Part shown: positions 53,143-63,248 of the stretch, piece by piece
How the letters are laid out: every line of letters starts with the position of its first letter
Position numbering within the stretch: the stretch's first letter is position 1
Assembly: GCF_003130795.1 (NCBI RefSeq)
Contig: NZ_CP029354.1
Location: forward strand, 1 to 64,000
DNA: 64,000 nt
Direction of reading: 5' to 3'
Source: Azospirillum thermophilum
GTDB taxonomy: Bacteria > Pseudomonadota > Alphaproteobacteria > Azospirillales > Azospirillaceae
Program-made: the position numbers and the translations under genes
Notes under the pieces: model-generated
What the model saw: the letters and a program-made list of their open reading frames with translations, nothing else
The model's database searches: none
Told to the model about the DNA's origin: nothing

Positions 53143-54588
53143 TCAGCCCGTCACGTCCAGGGCCGACCAGCCGCCGCCCAGCGCCTTGTAGAGCGCGATC
53201 AGATGCGTCATGGACGCCACCTCGCTCGCCAGCAGAAGCTCGACATTCTCGCTGTAGGTCCGTTGCGCCACCACGACATGCAGGATGTCCTTCACCCCGC
53301 GGTCGTGCAGGTCGCGCGCCATGTGGAAGGCCTTGCGCGACTGCTCCACCGCACGCTCCAGCTCGCGGCGCCGGATCTGCTCCTGCGCATAGGTGACGAG
53401 GCTGCTTTCGACCTCCTCCAGGGCGGTCAGGACGGCCTGCCGGTGGTTGGCCAGCGCCTCGTCCGCGCGGGCACCGGCCGCGGCGACCTGCGCCTCCAGC
53501 CGGCCATGCTCGAACAGCGGCACCAGGAGCGCCGCCCCCAGGCCCCAGACCCCGCTGCTCGCCAGGAACAGGTCGGTGAAGCGGCCGGCGCGTGAGGTGA
53601 GGCTGCCGGTCAGCGAGACGCGCGGATAGAGGTCGGCCGTCGCCACGCCGACCTCCGCGGTGGCGGCGCGCAGCTCCTGCTCCGTCCGGCGCAGGTCGGG
53701 GCGGCGGGCCAGCAGGTCCGCGGGCAGGCCGACCGGTACGACGTCCGGGGCGGCCGGCGCGGGCGCCGCCTTCAGCAGCCGGTCGAGCAGGGCCGTCGGG
53801 TTGTCGCCGGTCAGCACGGAGATGCGGTGCGCCGCCGACTGGATCTGGGCGCGGATGGCCGGGACGGCCGCCCGGTTGCGCTGCAGCGGCGATTCCACCG
53901 TCGCCACGTCATACTCCAGCGCCAGCCCGGAGCGGAACTTGGCCTTCGTCCGCTCCAGCGCCTGCTGCTGCAGGACCATCGTCTCCTCGACCAGCGCGAG
54001 CCGGCGCTGGGCGCCGCGCAGCTCGACGTAATTGCGGGCCACCTCGGCGACGACGGACAGCAGGACGCCGCGCGCCTCATCCACCGAGGCCTCGTAGCGG
54101 GCGGAGGCGGCCTCCACCCCCCGCTGGTTGGCGCCGAACAGGTCGAGCTCCCATTTGGCGTCGAAGCCTGCGGCGATCAGGCCGCGCGCCTTGTCCCGCG
54201 TGATGGAGGACGAGGACGGGACGCTGCGCCCGGCCTCGGCATGGCGGCCGGCGATGCCGGCATCCACGCTCAGGCCGCCCTTGCCGTCGGCCACGTCGTA
54301 GAGTGCGCGCGCCTCGCGGATGCGGGCCTTGGCGGCGGCGATCTTCTGGTTGCCGGCGGCGGCCTTCGTCACCAGCTCCGACAGCAGCGGGTCGCCCAGC
54401 ATGTCCCACCAGGCGCGGTCGGGCGTCTCCGCGGTGAAGGACACGGCCTGCTGGTCCGGCGCCTTTTCCCCGAAACGCTGCGTGACCGGGGCGTCCGGCT
54501 TCCTGTAGTCGGGACCGGCCGCGCACCCCGCGACCGCCGCGGCACACAACGCCGCGGCGACGATCCCTGCTGTCGATGCCCGTTTCAC
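53143..54588 (-). CDS. TolC-like outer-membrane lipoprotein (RND/NodT family)
   Basis: A 481-residue outer-membrane channel protein. The lipoprotein signal peptide has lipobox AVAGC (Cys21). The remainder has the duplicated OEP pattern: WWDMLGDPLLSELVTKAAAG, LAARRPDLRRTEQELRAATA-type segment (here LLARRPDLRRTEQELRAATA) and YPRVSLTGSLTSRAGRFTDL. It starts 21 bp after the stop of the giant RTX adhesin on the same strand, so it is probably co-transcribed with it. It may be the outer-membrane component of the adhesin's type I secretion system rather than part of an RND pump; no RND gene is nearby. Confidence 0.88.
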   Translation of the reverse strand: MKRASTAGIVAAALCAAAVAGCAAGPDYRKPDAPVTQRFGEKAPDQQAVSFTAETPDRAWWDMLGDPLLSELVTKAAAGNQKIAAAKARIREARALYDVADGKGGLSVDAGIAGRHAEAGRSVPSSSSITRDKARGLIAAGFDAKWELDLFGANQRGVEAASARYEASVDEARGVLLSVVAEVARNYVELRGAQRRLALVEETMVLQQQALERTKAKFRSGLALEYDVATVESPLQRNRAAVPAIRAQIQSAAHRISVLTGDNPTALLDRLLKAAPAPAAPDVVPVGLPADLLARRPDLRRTEQELRAATAEVGVATADLYPRVSLTGSLTSRAGRFTDLFLASSGVWGLGAALLVPLFEHGRLEAQVAAAGARADEALANHRQAVLTALEEVESSLVTYAQEQIRRRELERAVEQSRKAFHMARDLHDRGVKDILHVVVAQRTYSENVELLLASEVASMTHLIALYKALGGGWSALDVTG

Positions 54589-54609
54589 CGCACGGTCCTA
54601 TGCCGTTCC

Positions 54610-57600
54610 TCAGATGACGAACATAGCATCCGTCAGTTGCCGGGCCGTCAAGCCCGAGAGCAGGAGCTGCTGGTCCTCGGCCAGATTTATCACCACGCCG
54701 TCGGTCGTGTCCTGGGCCAGCGCCTTCACCGCCGCCACGCCGGCGAAGTGGAACTCGCTGAGGTCGATGCGGTCCTGCACCGTCGCCATGTCCTGGATAC
54801 GGTCGTAGCCGTCGCCGCGCCGGATGACGTAGGTGTCGGCACCGGTGCCGCCGGTGAAGGTGTCGTTGCCGGCCCCGCCGATCATCAGGTCGTTGCCGTC
54901 GCCGCCGTAGAAGACGTCGTCGCCGCCGCCGCCCTCCAGCGTGTCGGCCCCGTCCTGGCCCCACAGCGTGTCGTTGCCCTCGCCGCCGAACAGCAGGTCG
55001 TTGCCGAGATTGCCGTTCAGCACGTCGTTGCCCAGCTCGCCGAAGAGGGTGTCGTTGCCGTCGCCGCCATAGAGGGCGTCGTTGCCGTCCTCGCCATGGG
55101 CGATGTCGTCGCCGCCGCCGAGCCCGATGCGGTCGTCGCCGCTGCCGCCCCACACCACGTCGACACGGCCGCCGCCGGCCCCGCCGTTGTCGCCCTGATA
55201 GTCGTCGTTGCCGCCGCCCAGCCAGACGTCGGCGCGGCTGTAGGTACCGTTCATCCGCACCACGTCGGCCTTGTCGCCGGCCGTCTCGGTCTCGCCGTCG
55301 CCATAGACGAGGAAGGACAGCAGCGGGTCGGTGCTGGTCAGCGTGATGGTGTCGAGCCCGTCGCCGCCATAGACCCGCCGGGCATCGAACACCCCGCCGT
55401 TGCCGGTGTAGGTCAGGGTGAAGACGTCGTTGCCGGCCTCGCCGTTTGCCACCATGGCGCCGTCGGAATCGGTCATCACGTCGACGCCGGCCCCGCCGTA
55501 GATCTCGTCGAACAGGCCGAGCCCGCCGTCGATGGTGTCGTTGCCGGCCTCGCCGTAGAGCTTGTCGGTGCCGTCGCCGCCCAGCAGGCTGTCCTTGCCG
55601 CCGCCGCCATAGACGGTGTCGTCGCCGGTGCCGCCGTCCACGATGTCGTTGCCGCCGCCGGTCTTGACCAGATCGTTGCCGCTGCCGGCATGGACCTCGT
55701 CCACCCGGCCGGTGGTGGCGTCGGTCATGTCGGCGATGTAGCTGTCGTTGCCGCCGCCCAGCCGGACCTTGGCAGAGGCGTAGACCCCGGTCAGAGTCAC
55801 CGTGTCGATGTTGTCGCCGGTCTCGTCCGTCATGTCGTCGCCGTCGATGGCGAACTGCAGGTCGGCGTCGGCGCTGGTCACCGTGATGGTGTCGATGCCG
55901 TCGCCGCCCGAGATGATGCGGACGAGATCGGGCCGCCCGCCGTCGTCGGCATAGGTCAGGGTCAGCTTGTCCGTGCCGGTGCCGCCATAGACCTCCGCGG
56001 CGCCGTCGGCGTCGGTGATCTCGTCGTTGGCCGCGCCACCGTCCAGCTTGTCGAACAGGCCGAGCCCGCCGTCGATGGTATCGGCCCCGGCATCGCCGGT
56101 AATGGTATCGTTGCCCTCGCCGCCGACCAGCAGATCGTTGTTGTTCTCGCCATAGAGGACGTCGTCGCCCGACCCGCCGTAGAGCGTGTCGTTGCCGTCG
56201 AAGCCGCGCAGCGTGTCGTTGCCCTCGTCCCCGTAGAGCACGTCGTCGCCGCCGTTGCCGTAGAGGTCGTCCAGCCCCGTCCCGCCGTAGAGCGTGTCGT
56301 TGCCGAAGCCGCCGTAGAGCTTGTCGTTGCCGTCGTCGCCCCACAGGATGTCGTCACCGCCGCCGGTGCTGATGCGGTCGTCGCCGCTGCCGCCATGCAC
56401 CCGGTCCACCAGCAGCGTCGTGTTGGCGCTGCCGCCCGTGTTGTCCCCCTGGTAGACGTCGTTGCCGCCGCCGAGCCAGACATCGACCGAGGCATAGGTG
56501 CCGCTGACCGTGATGGAGTCCGCCCCGTCGGTCGCCGCTTCCGCCACGCCGTCGCCGTAGATGGACAGGCGCAGGTCGGACAGCGTGCCGGTCAGCGTCA
56601 GGGTGTCGGCGCCGGCACCGCCGGTCAGGATGCGCTGAACCGTGGAGTCGCCGACGGGCACCTTGTAGTCGATGACCATGGTGTCGTCGCCGCTGCCGCC
56701 GTCGGCCAGCGCGGTGCCGTCGCCGTCGCGCAGCACGTCGTTGCCGGCCCCGCCGGTCAGCGTGTCGCCGCCGCCCGAGCCGCCGGACAGGCTGTCGTCG
56801 CCGTCGCCGCCGTCGAGGTCGTCGTCCCCGCCGCCACCCGCAATGGTGTCGTTGCCCAGCCCGCCATGGACGGTGTCGGCGCTGCGGTTGTCGATGGTGA
56901 CCAGATCGTCGCCGGCCCCGGCATCGATCACACCGGCCACCGACACCCCGGCCAGCGCGGTCAGCAGGATGGCATCGTTGCCCGCTCCGCTGGCGACGCG
57001 CACCGTCCCGGCGGCCCCGCTGCCCGCGACCGCCGCACCGGCGCTGGTGAACTCGATCCGGTCGTTGCCGGAGCCGGTGTTGACGGTCCCCGACAGTCCG
57101 TCACGGACGGTGACCGAGGAGTCGCCGCCGTCGGCCATGTCGATGTCGCTGCTGACGAACTTCTGCGTGGTGACGCTGGCGCCGCCCTGGCTCGCGACAT
57201 GGACGTTGCGGACGGTGCCGAAGCCCTTGTCGGCGGTGACCGTCGGATTGTCGGCGGCGTCGCGCACCACCGACACCGTGCTGTCGGCCGCGACACCGGC
57301 GATGTCCATGGTGGTGCCGTCGACGGTCCGCCGGGTGGACGGACCGGCATAGGACAGGACATAGCCGTCGCTGCGGTCCTGCGCGCCCGATGCATCGACC
57401 GCGTTGCTGACCACGATGCGGTTGGGGCCGTCCACCACCGCCACATGCAGCGCCGCCGCCGTCGCCGCGGTGGAGCCGTCGCTTTCACGCGCGGTGGCGG
57501 TCACGGACAGCTCGAAGCTGCCGGCCTGTCCGGCCGGCGGCGTCAGGGTCAGGCCGGCGAGCTGCTGCTGGCTCAGCGTCCAGCTTCCATCGGCATTGCG

Positions 57601-60600
57601 GGTGCCGGCCGACAGGCTCGCCCCGGCGGGAAGGCCGGCGACGGTGACAGACAGGCTCTCCGACCCGTCGAGGTCGGCGAGCGCGGCCGCGATGTCGAGC
57701 GCCACCGGCTCGTTCACGCCGCCCGTCGCCGCCGTGACGGCCAGCGTCGGGGCGTCGGCCACCGGGGTCACGGTGACCGGCAGCGGCGCGGTGACCGTGG
57801 CCTGCGTCCCGTCGGGCAGCGGCGAGGAGACGGAGACCGTCAGTTCCAGCGCACCGCTGTAGTTCGGCGGCGCCACCAACGCCAGCGCGCCCAGGTCCCA
57901 GCCCGTCAGGTCGGCGGGCGTCAGCCCGTCGGCGGTCAGGCTGTGTACGCCGTCCGACAGCCGCGCCCCGGCCGGCAGGCCGGCGACGGTGACGAAGACC
58001 GGCAGGTCCGTGCCCTCCGGCGGCGCCGCCGTGATGGCCAGCGCGATCGCCGCATCCTCCGCCCCCGTCGCAGGCGCGACGGCGAGGATCGGATCGTCCG
58101 GCACCGGCGCCACCGCGACGGTCAGCGTCGCGGCCGGCGTGGTGGCGGTCTTGCCGTCGCTCTCGCGGCTGGTGGCGGTGACGGACAGGGTGAGGTCGCC
58201 GTTGAAGTCGCGCGGCGGGGTCACCGTCAGGCCGGCGAGGTCGCTGGCCTGCACCGTCCAGCTTCCGTCCTCGTTGCGCGTGCCGGCCGACAGCACGGCC
58301 TCGGCCGGCAGGCCGGCGATGGTGACCGACAGCGTCTCCGACCCGTCGGTGTCGGTAAGCGCCGCCGCGACGTCGAGCGCGATGGCGGTATCCTCGTCGC
58401 CCGCGGCATCCCGCACCGACAGCGTCGGCAGGTCGGCGACCGGGGTCACGGTGACGGTGAGCGCGGCGGTCGCGATGACGCTGCCGCCGCCCTGCTCGGT
58501 CGCGGTGGCGGTCACGCCGAGCGCGATGTCGCCGCTGAAGTTCGCGGGTGGAGTGAGGGTCAACCCGTCGAGCTGGACCGCCGTCAGGGTCCAGGTGCCG
58601 TCGGCGTTCTTCGTACCGGCCGACAGGCTGGCGTCCGCGGGAACCCCGGTGATGGTGACGGTCAGGCTCTCCGACCCGTCGGTATCAGCCAGGGCGGCGG
58701 AGAGGTCGAGGGGGATCGCCGAATCCTCGGCGCCGCTCGTGTCCGCCGCGGCCAGGACCGGTGCGTCGGCGACCGGCGTGACGGTCACCGCCAGCTCCGC
58801 CCTGCGGGTGGCCCGGCTGTCGCCGTCCGCCGCGGTGGCCGCGACGGTCAGGGCCAGGGTGCCGCTGTAGTCGGCGGGCGGCGCCAGGCTCAGCCCCTCG
58901 AGGTCGGCCGGCCGCAGGCTCCAGCTTCCGTCCGGATTGCGGGTGCCGGCGGACAGGGAGGCGCCCTCCGGCAGGCCGGCGACGGTGATCGACAGCGTCT
59001 CCGACCCGTCGAGGTCGGTCAGCGCGGCACGGATGTCGAGCGCGATGGCGCCGTCCTCCGCACCCGTCGCCGCCGTGACGGCAAGGTCGGGCGTGTCGGC
59101 GGCCCCAGCCACCGAGACGGTCATCGTGCCGCTGCGCGCCGTCGTGGCGCCATCCGATTCGGTGGCGGTGGCGGTCACGGCAAGGACGAGGTCGCCGCTG
59201 AAGTCCCTCGGCGGCGTGACGGTGACCGTCGCCGCCTCGGCCGCCGTCAGCAGCCACACGCCGTCGGGACCGCGGCTGCCGGCGGACAGCGTCGCTCCCT
59301 CCGGCAGGCCGGCGATGGCGACGGTCAGGCTCTCCGACCCGTCGGTGTCGATCAGCGAGGCGTCGATGCCAAGCGCGATGGGCTGGTCCTCCGCCCCGGT
59401 CACGTCGGACAGGGCGAGCAGCGGCGCGTCGGCGACCGGCGTCACGATGACCGCCATCACGGCGGCGGTGCTGGCCGTGGAGCCATCGGCCTCGCGGCTC
59501 GTCGCCGTCACCGACAGCGTCAGTTCACCGCTGAAGTTCGCCGGAGGCGTCAGCGTCAGGCCGTCGAGCTGTCCGGCGGTCAGCGTCCAGCTACCGTCCG
59601 CGTTGCGCGTGCCGGCCGACAGCGTGGCGCCGTCCGGCACGCCGTCGATGCTGATCGACAGCGTCTCCGATCCGTCGGCATCGCTCAAGGCGGCCGACAG
59701 ATCCAGCGCGACGGCGCTGTCCTCGTTGCCGGTCGCGTCCCGCGCCGACAGGTCCGGCGCGTCGGCAACCGCCGCGACCGAAACGGCAAGGGTTGCGCTG
59801 GTCGTCGCCGTGGCGCCGTTCGTCTCGGTGCTGGTCGCGGAAACGGAGAGCGCCAGCGTGCCGCTGAAGTCCTTGGGCGGCGTCAGCGTCAGGTCGGTGA
59901 GGTCGGCCTCCGCCAGCGTCCAGGTGCCATCCGCGTTGCGCGTGCCGGCCGACAGGCTCGCTCCGTCCGGCACGCCGGCGATCGTGACCGACAGGCTTTC
60001 AGAGCCGTCGAGGTCGCCAAGCGCCGCGGTGATGTCCAGCGCGACCGCCCGATCCTCGCTGCCCGCGGCGTCTTCCACCGCCAGCGCCGGCGCGTCGGCG
60101 ACCGGGGTCACGGTGACGGTCAGCACGGCGCTGGTGGTCGCGGTGTCGCCGCGCCACTCGGTGGAGACGGCATTGACGGTCAGAACGATCTTGCCGCTGA
60201 AATCCTTGGGCGGAACGAGGGTCAGGCCGTCGAGGTCGGCCGGGCCCAGCGTCCAGGTGCCGTCGGCGTTGCGGGAGCCGGCCGACAGGCTCGCCCCCTC
60301 CGGCACGCCGGCGACGGTGAAGGACAGGGTTTCCGAATCGTCCAGGTCTGTGAGCGCGCCGGAAATGTCGAGCGCCACCGCATGGTCCTCGGCACCCGTC
60401 GCATCGGCCACGGCAAGGGTGGGGGCGTCGGTGACCGGCGTGATGGCGAAGGTCAGCGACTCCGCCCGTACGGACTGGGCGCCGTTGCTCTCGGTGCTGA
60501 TCGCGGTCACCGTCATGGTGATCTCGCCGCTGAAGTCCTTCGGCGGCGTGAAGGCGAGGTCGCGGAGCTGCTCCGGCGTGATGCTCCAGGTGCCGTCCGG

Positions 60601-63003
60601 ATTCTTCACGCCCTTGTTGAAGACGACGCCGTCCGGCACGTCGGAGATGGTCAGCGACAGGCTCTCCGACCCGTCGAGGTCGGTCAGGCCGGCCGCGATG
60701 GTCAACGGGATCAGCGTGTCCTCGGTCCCCGTCGCATCGGCGACCGACAGGGTCGGCATGTCGGCCAGCGGAGCGACGGACACCGCCATCCCGGCGGTCA
60801 CGCTGCGGCTGTCGCCGCCGCGGTCGGTGCTGGTCGCCGTCACCGTCAGCGCGATGTCGCCGGACCAGCCGTCGGCCGGCGTCAGGGTCAGCCCGTCGAG
60901 ATCGGCCGCGGTCAGCGTCCAGGTGCCGTCGGCATTGCGCGTTCCGGCGGACAGGCTGGCGCCCTGCGGCACGCCGGCAAGGGTGACGCTCAGGCTCTCG
61001 GAGCCGTCGGCGTCGCCGACCGCGGCCCGGATGTCGAGCGCGATCGCCTCGTCCTCGCCGCCGTCGGTGTCCGTCACGGCAAGCGTCGGTGCGTCGGCCA
61101 CCCCGGCGATGGACAGGGCGAGCGTGCCGGAGGTCGAGGCGCGGTCGCCGGTCCTCTCGGTGCTGGTGGCGGTGACGGTCAGGGTGAGGTCGCCGCTGAA
61201 ATCCTTCGGCGGAGTCAGGGTCAGCCCGGCCAGATCATCGCGGGACAGGCTCCAGGTGCCGTCCGGATTGCGGTTGCCGGCGGACAGGCTGGCCCCGGCG
61301 GGCAGGCCGGCGAGGGTCAGCGACAACGTCTCGGACCCGTCCGTGTCGGTCAGCGCCGCCCGGAGATCGAGCGCGATGGCGCTGTCCTCCCGCCCGGTCA
61401 CGTCATGCACGTCGAGCAGGGGAGCGTCGGCGACGGCGGTCACCGTCACGGTCGCGGCGGCGGATGCGGAGGCCGTCGCACCACCGTTCGACTCGGTCGA
61501 GGTGGCGGTGACGGACAGGGCGATGCTGCCGCTGAAGCCGGCCGGCGGAACCAGCTTCAGGCCGGGGAGATCGTTCGCCGACAGCGTCCAGGTCCCGTCC
61601 GCGTTGCGCGTGCCGGCCGACAGGCTGGCCCCGCCCGGCAGGCCGCCGACGGTGAGCGACAGACGCTCCGACCCGTCGGTGTCGGTCAGCGCCGCGGCCA
61701 GGTCGAGCGCGATCGCCTGGTCCTCCAGCCCGGCGGCCGGCTGGACGGCGAGCATCGGGGTGGAGGCGGTGGCGTCGACCGACATCGGGGTGGCGGTGAC
61801 CGACCGCAGCAGGAAGTCGCTGTTGTTGCCGGAGCGGCCCGCGCCGTCGTTCAGGGGGGCGAGGGCGACCGATCCGATGGCGCCGCCGAACTGGCTGGCG
61901 GTCAGCGTGACGCTGGCGAGGCCGTTGATCGTCCCCGTCACCTCGACGGTGCCCAGCACCTGTCCGCCGGTGCCGAAGACGACGACCTGCGCCCGCTCCA
62001 CATAGCCGCTGTCGTAGGGACCGCGGTCGGCGCCGGCGATGGCCGGATCGTCCTTGCCGTCGAACAGGGCGGAAAGCTGGATGGTGACCGACTGCATCGG
62101 CCGTTCGAAGGACAGGGCCATCAGCTCCGTCGTGGCGGAGGTGCCGCCGCTGATGGTGTCGATCTCGCCGCCGTCGATGCCGTTGCCGGAATTGACGCCG
62201 AGGCCGGAATACCGGTAGCTGCCCTGGATCGAGCCGTCGGTCGTGTTGGCGCCGGTGATCGAGAAGCTGACCGTCTTGGTGCCGAGCGCCGTCTGCTGCC
62301 AGGAGGCGGGGTTCCCCGCCTCGCCGACCAGCGCGCGGACGAAGACGCCCTGCTCGGCCCATTGCGACACCACGGCGGCGGTGTTGGCGTTGCTGTCCGG
62401 GGTGGTGACGCTGACGGTCGCCGGGACCGGCTCCGCACCGCCGCCCGTACCGCCACCCGTACCGCCACCAAGCAGGCCCAGGTCGAAGACCTTGTCGTCG
62501 ACCGTGACGCGCAGATCCTCCCACCCCGCCGCCTTCAGGCCGAGGGCGGAGAAGGTGCCGATATGGTCATAGTCGCTGCCCCGGGTCTCGCCCTTGTGGT
62601 CGGCGATGAAGGCCTTCAGCGCCAGCAGGTCGGCGACGATCTTCGGGTCCTTGAGCTGGGCCGAGGACAGGCGGATCTCCAGCGTGTCGTTGCCCTGGCC
62701 GCCGAAATAGAAGTCCCAGCCCTTGGTGTCGGTGCGCAGGTCGTGGATGCCCAGGTCGTTGCCCGCCCCGCCATCGACCCAGTCGTTGCCGGCACCGCCG
62801 TTCAGCGTGTCGTTGCCCGCCCCGCCGAACAGCAGGTCGCCGCCGGTGCCTCCGGTCAGTTTGCTGGACGCGGCGCCATCCACAAGCGCGCGCGGGGCGT
62901 CGGTCCCGGCCCCACCACCTTTTCCCGGATTGCTCTTGCTGGTCGACACGGCTGCACCACGATCTGGACGGACTCCCGGATCCACACACCCAGGAATGCT
63001 CAA
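54610..63003 (-). CDS. Giant RTX adhesin with 13 Ig-like repeats
   Basis: A 2797-residue acidic protein, the largest in the window. A short N-terminal RTX block (about residues 45-85) and a lectin-like or unknown segment (about 190-410, VSVTTPDSNANTAAVVSQWA) precede 13 tandem Ig/cadherin-like domains of about 110 residues (about 415-1860). RTX blocks follow, built from GGAGND/GGDGNDTLYG nonapeptides interrupted by three conserved ~60-residue spacers (VHGGSGDDRISTGGGDDILW type). The C-terminus is typical for type I export (IDLSEFHFAGV... LSGLTARQLTDAMFVI). There is no Sec signal. The start is uncertain: TTG 63003 or GTG 62949, neither with a clear ribosome binding site. Biofilm or host attachment is the likely role. 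Confidence 0.9.
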   Translation of the reverse strand: MSIPGCVDPGVRPDRGAAVSTSKSNPGKGGGAGTDAPRALVDGAASSKLTGGTGGDLLFGGAGNDTLNGGAGNDWVDGGAGNDLGIHDLRTDTKGWDFYFGGQGNDTLEIRLSSAQLKDPKIVADLLALKAFIADHKGETRGSDYDHIGTFSALGLKAAGWEDLRVTVDDKVFDLGLLGGGTGGGTGGGAEPVPATVSVTTPDSNANTAAVVSQWAEQGVFVRALVGEAGNPASWQQTALGTKTVSFSITGANTTDGSIQGSYRYSGLGVNSGNGIDGGEIDTISGGTSATTELMALSFERPMQSVTIQLSALFDGKDDPAIAGADRGPYDSGYVERAQVVVFGTGGQVLGTVEVTGTINGLASVTLTASQFGGAIGSVALAPLNDGAGRSGNNSDFLLRSVTATPMSVDATASTPMLAVQPAAGLEDQAIALDLAAALTDTDGSERLSLTVGGLPGGASLSAGTRNADGTWTLSANDLPGLKLVPPAGFSGSIALSVTATSTESNGGATASASAAATVTVTAVADAPLLDVHDVTGREDSAIALDLRAALTDTDGSETLSLTLAGLPAGASLSAGNRNPDGTWSLSRDDLAGLTLTPPKDFSGDLTLTVTATSTERTGDRASTSGTLALSIAGVADAPTLAVTDTDGGEDEAIALDIRAAVGDADGSESLSVTLAGVPQGASLSAGTRNADGTWTLTAADLDGLTLTPADGWSGDIALTVTATSTDRGGDSRSVTAGMAVSVAPLADMPTLSVADATGTEDTLIPLTIAAGLTDLDGSESLSLTISDVPDGVVFNKGVKNPDGTWSITPEQLRDLAFTPPKDFSGEITMTVTAISTESNGAQSVRAESLTFAITPVTDAPTLAVADATGAEDHAVALDISGALTDLDDSETLSFTVAGVPEGASLSAGSRNADGTWTLGPADLDGLTLVPPKDFSGKIVLTVNAVSTEWRGDTATTSAVLTVTVTPVADAPALAVEDAAGSEDRAVALDITAALGDLDGSESLSVTIAGVPDGASLSAGTRNADGTWTLAEADLTDLTLTPPKDFSGTLALSVSATSTETNGATATTSATLAVSVAAVADAPDLSARDATGNEDSAVALDLSAALSDADGSETLSISIDGVPDGATLSAGTRNADGSWTLTAGQLDGLTLTPPANFSGELTLSVTATSREADGSTASTAAVMAVIVTPVADAPLLALSDVTGAEDQPIALGIDASLIDTDGSESLTVAIAGLPEGATLSAGSRGPDGVWLLTAAEAATVTVTPPRDFSGDLVLAVTATATESDGATTARSGTMTVSVAGAADTPDLAVTAATGAEDGAIALDIRAALTDLDGSETLSITVAGLPEGASLSAGTRNPDGSWSLRPADLEGLSLAPPADYSGTLALTVAATAADGDSRATRRAELAVTVTPVADAPVLAAADTSGAEDSAIPLDLSAALADTDGSESLTVTITGVPADASLSAGTKNADGTWTLTAVQLDGLTLTPPANFSGDIALGVTATATEQGGGSVIATAALTVTVTPVADLPTLSVRDAAGDEDTAIALDVAAALTDTDGSETLSVTIAGLPAEAVLSAGTRNEDGSWTVQASDLAGLTVTPPRDFNGDLTLSVTATSRESDGKTATTPAATLTVAVAPVPDDPILAVAPATGAEDAAIALAITAAPPEGTDLPVFVTVAGLPAGARLSDGVHSLTADGLTPADLTGWDLGALALVAPPNYSGALELTVSVSSPLPDGTQATVTAPLPVTVTPVADAPTLAVTAATGGVNEPVALDIAAALADLDGSESLSVTVAGLPAGASLSAGTRNADGSWTLSQQQLAGLTLTPPAGQAGSFELSVTATARESDGSTAATAAALHVAVVDGPNRIVVSNAVDASGAQDRSDGYVLSYAGPSTRRTVDGTTMDIAGVAADSTVSVVRDAADNPTVTADKGFGTVRNVHVASQGGASVTTQKFVSSDIDMADGGDSSVTVRDGLSGTVNTGSGNDRIEFTSAGAAVAGSGAAGTVRVASGAGNDAILLTALAGVSVAGVIDAGAGDDLVTIDNRSADTVHGGLGNDTIAGGGGDDDLDGGDGDDSLSGGSGGGDTLTGGAGNDVLRDGDGTALADGGSGDDTMVIDYKVPVGDSTVQRILTGGAGADTLTLTGTLSDLRLSIYGDGVAEAATDGADSITVSGTYASVDVWLGGGNDVYQGDNTGGSANTTLLVDRVHGGSGDDRISTGGGDDILWGDDGNDKLYGGFGNDTLYGGTGLDDLYGNGGDDVLYGDEGNDTLRGFDGNDTLYGGSGDDVLYGENNNDLLVGGEGNDTITGDAGADTIDGGLGLFDKLDGGAANDEITDADGAAEVYGGTGTDKLTLTYADDGGRPDLVRIISGGDGIDTITVTSADADLQFAIDGDDMTDETGDNIDTVTLTGVYASAKVRLGGGNDSYIADMTDATTGRVDEVHAGSGNDLVKTGGGNDIVDGGTGDDTVYGGGGKDSLLGGDGTDKLYGEAGNDTIDGGLGLFDEIYGGAGVDVMTDSDGAMVANGEAGNDVFTLTYTGNGGVFDARRVYGGDGLDTITLTSTDPLLSFLVYGDGETETAGDKADVVRMNGTYSRADVWLGGGNDDYQGDNGGAGGGRVDVVWGGSGDDRIGLGGGDDIAHGEDGNDALYGGDGNDTLFGELGNDVLNGNLGNDLLFGGEGNDTLWGQDGADTLEGGGGDDVFYGGDGNDLMIGGAGNDTFTGGTGADTYVIRRGDGYDRIQDMATVQDRIDLSEFHFAGVAAVKALAQDTTDGVVINLAEDQQLLLSGLTARQLTDAMFVI
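57430..61756 (-). repeat. 13 tandem ~330-bp repeats encoding Ig-like domains
   Basis: Thirteen consecutive units of about 110 residues share the pattern GAEDxAIALDIxAALTDxDGSE, LSVTIAGLPxGASLSAGTRN, [20 protein letters not shown], DFSGDLxLxVTATSTE and end VxVTPVADAP. Units 4 and 12 are the most diverged (unit 4 has VVFNKGVKN; unit 12 has a longer loop). Repeat-number variation by recombination is possible. Confidence 0.88.
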
Positions 63004-63248
63004 TTTTTACATATATTTTTAGGATTCGGCAATCATGATGGCAGAACGAATGGTCGCGCTGATAAGGTATTCGTGCCTTTTGATTGCGCCATTCGGAGTC
63101 AAGGCCGCAGAAAACACGTAAACCGTGACTGATCGCGTCAAGTACACGACCACAATTGATCAACTGAAACCATTTGTGACGAAATGTGACGTCTCGGCGA
63201 ACAGTCGGGCGGGAACCGGGACACAGGCGGATTGAAGGGCATGGCATT
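63004..63248. other. Divergent promoter region between the adhesin and type I transporter genes
   Basis: An A+T-rich 245-bp region for this genome. TGTGACG occurs twice, ten bases apart (63175-63181, 63185-63191), one helical turn, a possible regulator site for the transporter promoter. No gene is seen. Confidence 0.5.

Noticed and set aside
53827..63132. A 3101-codon open frame on the plus strand, antisense to the giant adhesin
   Set aside because: It is the mirror of a G+C-rich repetitive gene whose codons leave few antisense stops. Its product is a low-complexity Val/Ala/Gly/Asp repeat with no domain, while the minus-strand frame has clear RTX and Ig-like domains.
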